From Hermodarchaeum sp048939595 (lineage in GTDB: Archaea > Asgardarchaeota > Hermodarchaeia > Hermodarchaeales > Hermodarchaeaceae), in the NCBI GenBank assembly GCA_048939595.1, contig JBHLPI010000015.1, positions 1 to 35,164 of the forward strand: a stretch of DNA of 35,164 nucleotides, in the 5' to 3' direction. Positions within the stretch are counted from its first letter, which is position 1. Every line of letters starts with the position of its first letter. Of the stretch, positions 14,284 through 21,513 are shown piece after piece. The position numbers and the translations under genes were made by a program. The notes under the pieces were generated by a model. The model had not been told where the DNA came from. It saw only the letters and a list, made by a program, of their open reading frames with translations, and made no database searches.

Positions 14284-16047
14284 TTAAGAAGTTGACTCTG
14301 TAAGATAAGTGGTACCTGTCGATGGCGTGTATTCCTGATAATGATTGCAGAGTATACTGAAGTGGAGCCGGGGATCTAAGGACATAGAGGCATCAATCCA
14401 GATGAAACTCGCTTCTTGACCTAAGCGTTCAACGGAGTAACGCCCGAACATCTGTGACAGATACGTCTGTAGAACCTGACGTCGTCTTGTGAGTAATCCG
14501 ATTTGCGTCTGACTCTCACGATTTTGAGCGGGATCAGTACTATTCCGTTGTTGAAGGATGATTTCGTTTCTTTCATTTTCTAATTGGCGTTCAGCTTGAA
14601 TAAGTCGCTTTGCCGTTCCCTTGATGTGCTCTTCACTAGCTGCAAAAAGAGATTGAACAATCCTCCCATTCTCTTCGGTATAGCCAGTAGTGATAGCGGA
14701 ATTAAAACATTGCAGTTCGTTATGGTCAAGTGGAGTTAACTGCTCCTTGGTGAGACGTTGAGCATTATGGTTTGTCCAAGGGTTTTCGTAATAAATCCGT
14801 GTATAGCGGAAGAAAATTGGGATAATGCTATTATTTGCATGGAGCGCTGGTGAGACTTGAGCATGATAGTTGGTTTCTCCTGCTCCACCTACATGAAGAA
14901 TAACTGGTGTATAACTTTGTACCAAGAATGCTCGTGTGTCAACACGTGGTGAGAGAAACAGCTTCCATTCCGTTAAATCCGGTGCGGTTGGGTCGACCTC
15001 TAATTGATGTGTCGCTTTGCATTTTGGACAGGTTGCAGAAATTGTGGTTTTTGTCTTTGCTTTGTTTACAGAAAGGGTTGGATCCAGGCGTGTTCGATGG
15101 CATCCTTTCGTAAGACACTCTAAATGGAAAGGAACGTAGTCAGCTGTTCTTCGACCAATCCCTGGTTCATAACCAAGACTTTCAAGCTTTTCTGCACTTT
15201 CATTCAACGCTTGGATTAGGGCTAATCGGTTCGATTCTGTGAGGAGATACTCAAAAGCCGGCAGCATTAACTCCCGAATGGCTGGGTTAGAAAATACATG
15301 AAATAATACACCTGTATCCTGAGCTTGGCTAATGATTTGAGTCCACAACCGGGTTGTCCAATCAGAAATTGTTTGGGCTTGTTCAAAAGTGCTTTGGATA
15401 ATATTTACAATGGTAGCTGCACGTTCTTCGTACCTGCTGAGTTGTTTTTTCGCTGAGCCTGCCACGAGTTCATGATAGGTTGAGGTTATCTTCTCAATCA
15501 CTTGCCTTAACCAATCTTTGGTTGGCAAAGGTAACATATGCAAAGGTGACAACCGATACTCACGGTTAACAGGTAACGAAAACGTTAATCCTCGGGGTCC
15601 TGGGCTCGGAAGATGAACTACAGTTAATTCCTTTTGCTCATGGTCGTGATCACCAACAAACATAACTGGTGTGGCTTTAGCAAGAGTGGCAATTTTTGTT
15701 ATCGCTGCGATTTTATTAATAACAAATCCAGGTCCTCCCAGCAACGCGGGTTGGTGTCCAGCTTCAATTACAGCTCCCTGTTCTTCGAGATTGCGGAGCT
15801 GGTCCCGTGTTTGAGGTGTTAGCATCTTCAACTCTTGGTGGGTTTTCCTAATTGCATCACAAAGAGTTTTTATCCGCTCCAATGAAAAGTGCGGTTGTTT
15901 TTCTCTATAAGCGTGAGTGAGCGGTGTGCTGAGACTAATAGCCTCTTTGATGTTTCGTGGAATGGGTCCCCAGAACTGAAGAGCGGTTTTCCTGCCATCA
16001 AACACATACTCAGAGTATAGCTTACCGGGTGGTGGCTTTGGAGTCAC
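14284..16047 (-). CDS. bshC: BshC-type cysteine-adding enzyme with zinc-ribbon insertion
   Basis: Encodes 587 residues from GTG 16047, chosen for GGAGGAG 7 bases upstream; a TTG at 16089 lacks one. BshC signatures are GHQPALLGGPGFVINK (about 97-112), VGDHDHEQKEL (131-141) and HVGGAGETNYHAQVSP (385-400, matching the bacterial GGPGE.AY..Q). A coiled-coil segment (about 468-505) precedes the last domain. BshC joins cysteine to GlcN-malate, the last step of bacillithiol synthesis, and is the most specific marker of the pathway. Four cysteines at about 311, 316, 340 and 343 (CLTKGC and CPKC) make a probable zinc ribbon that I do not recall from bacterial BshC. The usual length is about 540, so the protein is longer. 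It overlaps the transglutaminase gene by 26 bases, suggesting coupled translation. Confidence 0.85.
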   Translation of the reverse strand: MTPKPPPGKLYSEYVFDGRKTALQFWGPIPRNIKEAISLSTPLTHAYREKQPHFSLERIKTLCDAIRKTHQELKMLTPQTRDQLRNLEEQGAVIEAGHQPALLGGPGFVINKIAAITKIATLAKATPVMFVGDHDHEQKELTVVHLPSPGPRGLTFSLPVNREYRLSPLHMLPLPTKDWLRQVIEKITSTYHELVAGSAKKQLSRYEERAATIVNIIQSTFEQAQTISDWTTRLWTQIISQAQDTGVLFHVFSNPAIRELMLPAFEYLLTESNRLALIQALNESAEKLESLGYEPGIGRRTADYVPFHLECLTKGCHRTRLDPTLSVNKAKTKTTISATCPKCKATHQLEVDPTAPDLTEWKLFLSPRVDTRAFLVQSYTPVILHVGGAGETNYHAQVSPALHANNSIIPIFFRYTRIYYENPWTNHNAQRLTKEQLTPLDHNELQCFNSAITTGYTEENGRIVQSLFAASEEHIKGTAKRLIQAERQLENERNEIILQQRNSTDPAQNRESQTQIGLLTRRRQVLQTYLSQMFGRYSVERLGQEASFIWIDASMSLDPRLHFSILCNHYQEYTPSTGTTYLTESTS

Positions 16048-17275
16048 GGTTTGGCTCCTCCTGTGGCTGCCGTCTAGTCGCAAGTCCAACTAGAAATATT
16101 AGAAAACCCAGTGTTATGATGAGAGCAATTAGTGTTACCATATTGGCTGCAATATATTCTGCATCGACAATAGGAACTGAACCAAGGGAGGTCCATTCCT
16201 CGAAATCTGTTCGATGTAGCTGGTAAGTAAACAGGTTCGCTTGATCAGTCCGCTGTTCGGCAATATAGTCACTTGTCACGATTTGCCATAAGGTGACGAA
16301 AGGCTGATCTGAGGCATAAAGTGAGTCAGTATAGGTGCTAGCTGGGTCCACGCCAATACCTATTGATAATAAATCGAAAGGCAACCAACCCCATGGAGGA
16401 ACAAACACCATGGCCCACCCGTGCCCAACTGAGTTTTGATAATCCACATACCTATAGGAATTATTCGCAACAGAGCCCCAAATGAACCCATTTGTGCGTG
16501 CACCTTCTTGGAACCAATGGCCGGTCATTAAGTAACTGGGAATACCAAGGATTCGGAGCAAGCAAATTAGTAGATTGGATTGGTCGTCGCAATCCCCCAT
16601 CCGACTAACGATTAGCTCTTCTGGATATTGGGGCTCGGTGACCCCACTGGACCGGAAAATATTGATTTGAATCCATTGGATAGTTGCATATATTAATGCA
16701 AGCACGTTATCTTGTCTTTCTTCGGGGAGGGTGTTTTGAATTGTTTGCGCTAAGTCAGTTAAAGATGAATTCTCAATATCCCACAAAGCCGTTCTATGGG
16801 TGAACATATTAAAATCCTCTAAACCGATTAATTCCTCAATCACGGAGCGATTTCCTGATTGGGTAACTGAAATCTGTGGTAGAGGAGGGCGATGATCTGA
16901 TACTGTGAACATCCACTCTTCTTTCCAAATTAGAACATCTTGAGGTGCTAGAGAAGATGTCAGATTTAATGCCATTCGGTAATTACCATCATCATCTACC
17001 CCGATTTCAGTAGGCACAATTGTGTTGTTGTTAAGCATCATTGAGAAAGAAACCTGTTCGCATGTCTGCCACGAAGTATTCCCAATATGACTCCAGAAAG
17101 ACGACACTGGAAGAGATTGATTTCCTGAAACGAAAAGCGATCCTGAGAAATTAACTCGCCAATGATAGACATACTGGAATGCTTGGGCGCGAGGTAGTGA
17201 CATGGCTGCCATTAGGAGGAGAACTAGAATAGTAACCATGAACCAAAGACGGTACTTCCGCATTCCGACCAGCAT
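16022..17275 (-). CDS. Exported, membrane-anchored transglutaminase-like protein
   Basis: Encodes 417 residues. Residues 8-32 are a signal sequence (WFMVTILVLLLMAAMSLPRAQA). The N-terminal half is a beta-rich region with several N-x-S/T sites. The transglutaminase-like domain follows, with the catalytic Cys in SRMGDCDDQSNLL (about 232), His in VGHGWAMVFVP (about 288) and Asp in GWLPFDLLS (about 303), so the papain-like triad is complete. A C-terminal membrane helix (ANMVTLIALIITLGFLIFLVGLA) and a charged tail place the enzyme outside the cell. Archaeal relatives are thought to be peptidases or amide-cleaving enzymes more often than crosslinkers. It is the first gene of the run leading into BshC. 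ATG 17275 is used; an ATG at 17263 is possible. Confidence 0.8.
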   Translation of the reverse strand: MLVGMRKYRLWFMVTILVLLLMAAMSLPRAQAFQYVYHWRVNFSGSLFVSGNQSLPVSSFWSHIGNTSWQTCEQVSFSMMLNNNTIVPTEIGVDDDGNYRMALNLTSSLAPQDVLIWKEEWMFTVSDHRPPLPQISVTQSGNRSVIEELIGLEDFNMFTHRTALWDIENSSLTDLAQTIQNTLPEERQDNVLALIYATIQWIQINIFRSSGVTEPQYPEELIVSRMGDCDDQSNLLICLLRILGIPSYLMTGHWFQEGARTNGFIWGSVANNSYRYVDYQNSVGHGWAMVFVPPWGWLPFDLLSIGIGVDPASTYTDSLYASDQPFVTLWQIVTSDYIAEQRTDQANLFTYQLHRTDFEEWTSLGSVPIVDAEYIAANMVTLIALIITLGFLIFLVGLATRRQPQEEPNRDSKATTR

Positions 17276-17467
17276 TGCCCCACACTTCTAGCAGGAAATC
17301 TATCGATTTAAGCTCTATCCTTTTACATCCTAACCTCGATGAAACAAGGGTGATTACACTCCCAAGGTGATTCTCGTGGTATTACCAGTCCTTTTTAATC
17401 AGAAAGTAGAAAGGATAAGAACACGCTTAATGTTTTGAGGGAGGCCACTCCGTAAGCAGAAGATTCC

Positions 17468-17481
17468 GCCAGCCTGCTGGC
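17468..17481. promoter_or_regulatory. Perfect palindrome upstream of the E2F/DP-like gene
   Basis: GCCAGC-CT-GCTGGC lies 68 bases before ATG 17549, preceded by TTCC. It is a compact symmetric site fit for a dimeric regulator, perhaps the downstream gene product. It could also be a small RNA hairpin in a leader. Confidence 0.3.
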
Positions 17482-17548
17482 TATCTCATCGCTTATCGGA
17501 AACCAGTGACTTACTTTGAAACATTATGGACTGGGCGAGGATATCGAA

Positions 17549-18034
17549 ATGAAATTAGGCGAAGTTGCTAGCCACGTTATTACCTTTTTGCGAGAACATC
17601 CAGACCAAGAGTATACGGCTAATACGCTTTTGATGCATCTAGGCTTGCCACTCCAAGAAAAACGGAGATTGTACGATGTTATCGAAGTGCTTTGCTGCGC
17701 GGGACTAGTTAGTATTCGGAAAGAAGCTCGTAAACGATACTTCAATTGGAAACCTCAACCCGCTGCCTCTTTACCTGAAACAACTGATATGGAGCTAACC
17801 CCAGATCCACTCTTTCGAGAGGCTGGAACAATCCTTCATCTTCTCCTACATTTAGGTCCTAATGCGTTTCAGGAATTGAGCAATGATTCAGCTGTTAAGA
17901 TGTTGGAGCGTGATGTCAAGCGAACCGTGTGGGGTGCAAATGCGGTGAGTGTGGTGAGAGTGTCGCTCCAAAATAGGCAAGGTCGGGTTTTAAAAGAGAC
18001 CTTAACTGGAGAAGTGCCAGTAGCAGCATATTAG
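17549..18034 (+). CDS. E2F/DP-like winged-helix DNA-binding protein
   Basis: Encodes 161 residues from ATG 17549, with GAGGAT 6 bases upstream; a TTG at 17516 is in frame. Residues 3-65 match the eukaryotic E2F/DP winged helix in order and length: LGEVASHVITFLREHPD (helix 1), YTANTLLMHLGLPLQE (helix 2), then KRRLYDVIEVLCCAGLVSI and the wing RKRYFNWK. RRxYDV is the recognition-helix motif by which E2F and DP touch DNA, and the wing ending in a Trp also fits. No E2F dimerisation, marked-box or Rb-binding part is recognisable. Residues 80-161 are an unassigned helix and strand domain (FREAGTILHLLLHLGPNAF). It is probably a transcription regulator. Other winged-helix families can mimic part of this, so structure or profile comparison is needed to be certain. 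Confidence 0.65.
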   Translation: MKLGEVASHVITFLREHPDQEYTANTLLMHLGLPLQEKRRLYDVIEVLCCAGLVSIRKEARKRYFNWKPQPAASLPETTDMELTPDPLFREAGTILHLLLHLGPNAFQELSNDSAVKMLERDVKRTVWGANAVSVVRVSLQNRQGRVLKETLTGEVPVAAY

Positions 18035-18104
18035 GTGCTTAATTCAGTTATCCAATTGTCATTGGTGCCGGTCTGAAAAATAGTAGATTCGATAATAAAG
18101 TAAT

Positions 18105-18491
18105 TCACTTAGCGAGGTCTTTCTTGACTGCTTCGTAGAAACTAACCTCATCTTCACCACGGCGTTTCACAGTGATTGTTGGTTCTACACCTTCAAGCTT
18201 CCGTTGAACCAGAATGACGCCTTCCTTAGGAATCCGATTAATGAGCTGTCTCCGGAGATAGAGTGCAATGGCTAAATCCTCAATTCGATTGGCGATGGTA
18301 GGCTTGGTTTTCTTCAGCTCTTCCAAATAGGAAACAGCATCAGGGAGAAACAGTGCCTCAACGATTTTTGTTCGTTCCTTTTCCCGTTCGGCGACTTCAT
18401 CTTTGATTGCCTCGCGGCGCTCTTGCTCTTTGATTAGCGCCTGTATCTTTCGTTCACGAATGCGTTTTAACTCATCAGCATCTTGGGACAT
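18105..18491 (-). CDS. PDCD5-family DNA-binding protein with C-terminal extension
   Basis: Encodes 128 residues from ATG 18491, preceded by AGGTGG; a GTG at 18500 is possible. The N-terminal half is the long charged helix of PDCD5 proteins (DELKRIRERKIQALIKEQERR), followed by the three-helix core with LFLPDAVSYLEELKKTKPTI and ANRIEDLAIALYLRRQLI, which matches the family's L-x-P-E-A...R-x-x-x-I...P pattern. PDCD5 is shared by archaea and eukaryotes and binds nucleic acid or chaperonin; its archaeal role is poorly defined. After the core, about 35 residues (VILVQRKLEGVEPTITVKRR and on) form an extension not found in short archaeal members. It is divergent from the M28 gene. Confidence 0.75.
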   Translation of the reverse strand: MSQDADELKRIRERKIQALIKEQERREAIKDEVAEREKERTKIVEALFLPDAVSYLEELKKTKPTIANRIEDLAIALYLRRQLINRIPKEGVILVQRKLEGVEPTITVKRRGEDEVSFYEAVKKDLAK

Positions 18492-18572
18492 GTAAGCCAC
18501 CTAGCGGCAAGCCTGAGGCATCAGTCCAGTACTTTTATAGGTTTCGGGTTTTCTGACAATAGTTCTGATTGT

Positions 18573-19688
18573 ATGCTGGCCCAGAAACTAAATCCGCAGA
18601 CGAGTCACTTTCGACTTTCTCGAATCGGTTTACTTATCTCGATTTTATTACTAATACTGACATTCTCGTTTGTCCAAGTTGCTGTTAGTTATTCGATAGT
18701 GCAGGAATATGAAAGCAACAGTTCTATATACTCACTTCAAGGCTCTCTAGGTTTTAATGGTACTCGGGCATTTGAATATCTTGAGGCTCAATGCGATTTT
18801 GGTCCCCGTCCACCAGGATCTGATAATCTAACGGCATGTGGAGATTATATTGTTGCTACGCTTGAGTCTCTAAATTGGTCAGTTCAGACACAGACCTGGA
18901 CCTATTTGAACACATCGCTTCGGAACATCATGGCAGGCGAACTAGCATTACCACGTTATGTGCTCTTAGCACATTACGATACCCGACCGATTGCTGACTC
19001 TGACCCAGATCCATTTAATCGATCACTACCCATTCTTGGGGCAAATGATGGGGGAAGTGGCGTTGCTACTTTGATGGAGTTAGCCGAAGTTTTACCGAAT
19101 GAAGCTCAAACTGTTACAATGTTGTTGTTTGTTGATGCTGAAGATTCAGGTAATTATAACGAATGGGATTGGATTGTTGGGTCAACACACTTTGTTGCTA
19201 GTCTTTCTTCTACTCAAAAAGCGAATATTCAGGCAGCGGTTTTATTGGATATGATGGGTGATGCAGATCTTCAACTCCCGCGAGAGCAGTCGTCTACACC
19301 TGCACTTGTAGACTCAATCTGGCAAGTTGCTGCCGATCTCAATTATGATGCTGTTTTCCTGAACTTAGCCGGTCCTTATGTAATTGATGATCATCGCCCC
19401 TTCTTATCCGCGGGAATAGCGGCCGTCGACATCATCGATTTCTCTTACCCTTATTGGCATACACTTGAGGATACTCCTGACAAATGCTCTCCCAACTCTC
19501 TGGAGACAGTAGGGCGGGTCATCGAAGCCTTCATGGAAGCCCAATTACAGACTCCTACTCCTTTCACCCCGACGGGGTTCCCTTTTACTCCAGACCAGCT
19601 CTTTCATCTAAGTATGCTTATTCCAATTTTTGGCGGAGTCATTGTTTTGATAGTCTATAAGCTATTTTTTCATAAGAAAACTGAATAA
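18573..19688 (+). CDS. Exported M28-family zinc peptidase / glutaminyl-cyclase-like enzyme
   Basis: Encodes 371 residues from ATG 18573; an in-frame start at 18483 would overlap the PDCD5 gene and add a poor N-terminus. An N-terminal signal or anchor helix (about 16-42) puts the enzyme outside. The M28 fold is complete, with metal ligands and catalytic residues in LLAHYDTRPIAD, LGANDGGSGVA, FVDAEDSG, LLDMMGD and YPYWHTLEDTPDKC. ECxxFGPRPPGS at the start of the domain and RNIMAG resemble glutaminyl-peptide cyclotransferase-like M28 proteins, so it could be an aminopeptidase or a glutaminyl cyclase. A C-terminal membrane helix (LSMLIPIFGGVIVLIVYKLFF) ends in a basic tail. It likely processes surface or environmental peptides. 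Confidence 0.82.
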   Translation: MLAQKLNPQTSHFRLSRIGLLISILLLILTFSFVQVAVSYSIVQEYESNSSIYSLQGSLGFNGTRAFEYLEAQCDFGPRPPGSDNLTACGDYIVATLESLNWSVQTQTWTYLNTSLRNIMAGELALPRYVLLAHYDTRPIADSDPDPFNRSLPILGANDGGSGVATLMELAEVLPNEAQTVTMLLFVDAEDSGNYNEWDWIVGSTHFVASLSSTQKANIQAAVLLDMMGDADLQLPREQSSTPALVDSIWQVAADLNYDAVFLNLAGPYVIDDHRPFLSAGIAAVDIIDFSYPYWHTLEDTPDKCSPNSLETVGRVIEAFMEAQLQTPTPFTPTGFPFTPDQLFHLSMLIPIFGGVIVLIVYKLFFHKKTE

Positions 19689-19869
19689 ATATTCATTATG
19701 TCTAGAAAAAGACTTTATGGGTTGAAACCAAACACTTTAAAGTTAATTAATGGGTATCGATTCTCCTCACCAAGTTGCAGGAGGCGCTCCTAGTCCCTTC
19801 TGTAATTCGTCAATGGACAACTGGTGAAACCAGCATACTACAAAACCAGAGATGGAGGAAACTCCCAAA

Positions 19870-20316
19870 ATGTCTAAAGAAACAGAATCTGCTGAGACTA
19901 AAAAAACTGAAGAAGCTAAAGCGGAAGAGCCAAAGGCTGAAGAAGAAAAGCCGAAGAAGGCTCCGAAAAAAGAAGCAAAGGCTAAACCTGAAGCAAAGGC
20001 TAAACCTGAAGCAAAGGTGGAAGCCTCCAAATCACGGCGCGATGAAAGTGTCGTGTTCGTTGGCAGTAAGCCTTTGATGAGTTATATCACTGCCTGTGTT
20101 ACGCAACTCAACCGGAATCCTGAGGAACTCGTGATCAAGGCTCGGGGTCGAGCAATCAGCCGTGCAGTCGATGTGGCTGAAGTGCTCCGAAACCGGTTCA
20201 TGCCAGATCTCATAGTGCGACAAATCGATATTTCCACTGAACAAGTCAAAACCGCTGAAGGCAACGTAGCAAACGTTTCAGCAATGGAAATCACCTTGGT
20301 TCGCGGAGCTACATAA
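19870..20316 (+). CDS. alba: Alba chromatin protein with lysine/alanine-rich N-terminal tail
   Basis: Encodes 148 residues from ATG 19870, with GGAGGAA about 9 bases upstream; ATG 19852 is an in-frame alternative. Residues 58-148 are a full Alba domain: VVFVGSKPLMSYITACV, then ELVIKARGRAISRAVDVAE and VLRNRFMPDL, ending SAMEITLVRG. Lys in GSKP is the residue whose acetylation tunes DNA binding in other archaea. Alba coats DNA and RNA. The first 57 residues are a disordered tail of Lys, Ala, Glu and Pro with EAKAKP repeats, reminiscent of linker-histone tails; most archaeal Alba proteins lack one. It is likely highly expressed. A small hairpin follows the gene. Confidence 0.92.
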   Translation: MSKETESAETKKTEEAKAEEPKAEEEKPKKAPKKEAKAKPEAKAKPEAKVEASKSRRDESVVFVGSKPLMSYITACVTQLNRNPEELVIKARGRAISRAVDVAEVLRNRFMPDLIVRQIDISTEQVKTAEGNVANVSAMEITLVRGAT

Positions 20317-20348
20317 TTCCCCGTTATAACCTCAGAACCACGGACGAC

Positions 20349-20371
20349 GCAAGCAATCATAATTTGCTTGG
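20349..20371 (+). terminator. Small hairpin after the Alba gene
   Basis: CAAGCAA pairs with TTGCTTG (20350-20356 and 20364-20370) around a 7-base AT-rich loop, 33 bases after the stop codon. A pyrimidine-rich run with TTTTT follows at about 20425-20440, which suits archaeal termination. The remaining gap to the kinase gene holds no gene. Confidence 0.4.
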
Positions 20372-20520
20372 CATGCCAATCCGGCAGACGAGAACGCCCT
20401 GCTGATTCTTAGCTGCGCGTTCAACTCTCCCTCCTTTTTGCCGGATCCATATAGAGGATATGCTTTTCCCTCATTGTGAATAAGTTAAACTCGCTTTTTT
20501 CTCCAATGGGTGGAAAATAA

Positions 20521-21513
20521 ATGGAACATCGTAAGGGAACCTTTGTGCCTACTGTTGTTCAGCTTGTCTCCATAGGTGATGCCAATGTGGAATTAGTCTT
20601 CTCTCCTTTAGAGAAGATGCCCCGATTTGGTCAAGAAGTCGTTGTTTCTGATCTTCATTTTCGTGCAGCCGGATCTGCTGCCAACTTCGCCCTTTGTAGT
20701 GCAAGCCTTGGTGTGAAAACTGGCTTCGCTGGAAAGCTTGCCGTTGATTCCTTTGGAGAGGTTGTCCTGAAGGCGTTTCGCAAGGCTGATGTTGATACTC
20801 GGTGTCTACAATTAGTAGAAGATTCCACAACAGGTGTCACTGCGGCAATGATTAGGAAAAATGGGGAGCGGGGATTCATCACTTATCAAGGAACTATTGC
20901 AGAATTAGAAACCAAGGCTCTGGAGCGCTGTTTGCAAACTGACACACCCCCTCGCTGGGTCCATCTAGCCGGTTATCACTTACTTAAATCGCTTCGAGGA
21001 AAACTTGCTAAGAAATTACTAAAACTCGCCCAGGCTCGTGGAGCAACCACATCCTTGGATACTGGCTGGGATCCCGATAATTGGTCCACTCGCACCGTCG
21101 AAGAAGTCTTAGATCTTCTCCATTATGTTGATGTCTTCTTCCCCAATGCTGCAGAGGTAAATGCCCTTACAGGGGAAAGTACTCCTCGAAAAGGGGCTGT
21201 GAAATTATTAGGCTCTGGGGCTCGATCATTGGTTGTGAAATTAGGGGCTAAAGGGTGCTTATTGGCGACAAAAACAGACCAACACCTAGTCCCTGGGTTT
21301 GAAGTACCCGTGGTTGACACCACAGCCGCGGGAGATGCCTTTGATGCTGGGTTTGCAGTAAGTATGATATCTGGGGCCACAATGGGTCGTGCAGCAGTCT
21401 TTGCCAATGCTGTTGCTGCCCTTCGTGTATCGCGCCATTCAGGTCAGTCACTATTCCCGACATTACAGGAAACTTCTGCTTTCCTAATGCGCAACCGTCC
21501 TTTAGAGGCGTGA
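20521..21513 (+). CDS. PfkB-family carbohydrate/nucleoside kinase
   Basis: Encodes 330 residues; GGTGGA lies upstream of the ATG. The ribokinase fold is clear. An N-terminal substrate region has AAGSAANFALCSASLG (49-64), where most members have GG-x-x-x-N. The family's VFFPNAAEVNALTG (205-218) lies in the middle, VVKLGAKGCLL follows, and the anion-hole motif VVDTTAAGDAFDAGFAVS (264-281) carries the catalytic Asp272. The usual D-T-x-G-A-G-D reads D-T-T-A-A-G-D, a mild variant. It phosphorylates a sugar, nucleoside or sugar acid; the substrate cannot be named from sequence. Its 3' end overlaps the amidohydrolase gene's 3' end by 12 bases. Confidence 0.85.
   Translation: MEHRKGTFVPTVVQLVSIGDANVELVFSPLEKMPRFGQEVVVSDLHFRAAGSAANFALCSASLGVKTGFAGKLAVDSFGEVVLKAFRKADVDTRCLQLVEDSTTGVTAAMIRKNGERGFITYQGTIAELETKALERCLQTDTPPRWVHLAGYHLLKSLRGKLAKKLLKLAQARGATTSLDTGWDPDNWSTRTVEEVLDLLHYVDVFFPNAAEVNALTGESTPRKGAVKLLGSGARSLVVKLGAKGCLLATKTDQHLVPGFEVPVVDTTAAGDAFDAGFAVSMISGATMGRAAVFANAVAALRVSRHSGQSLFPTLQETSAFLMRNRPLEA

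Noticed and set aside
19767..20030. Minus-strand frame rich in Phe, Ser, Ala and Gly opposite the Alba tail.
   Set aside because: It is the complement of the Lys/Ala/Glu-rich Alba tail and has no independent signals.
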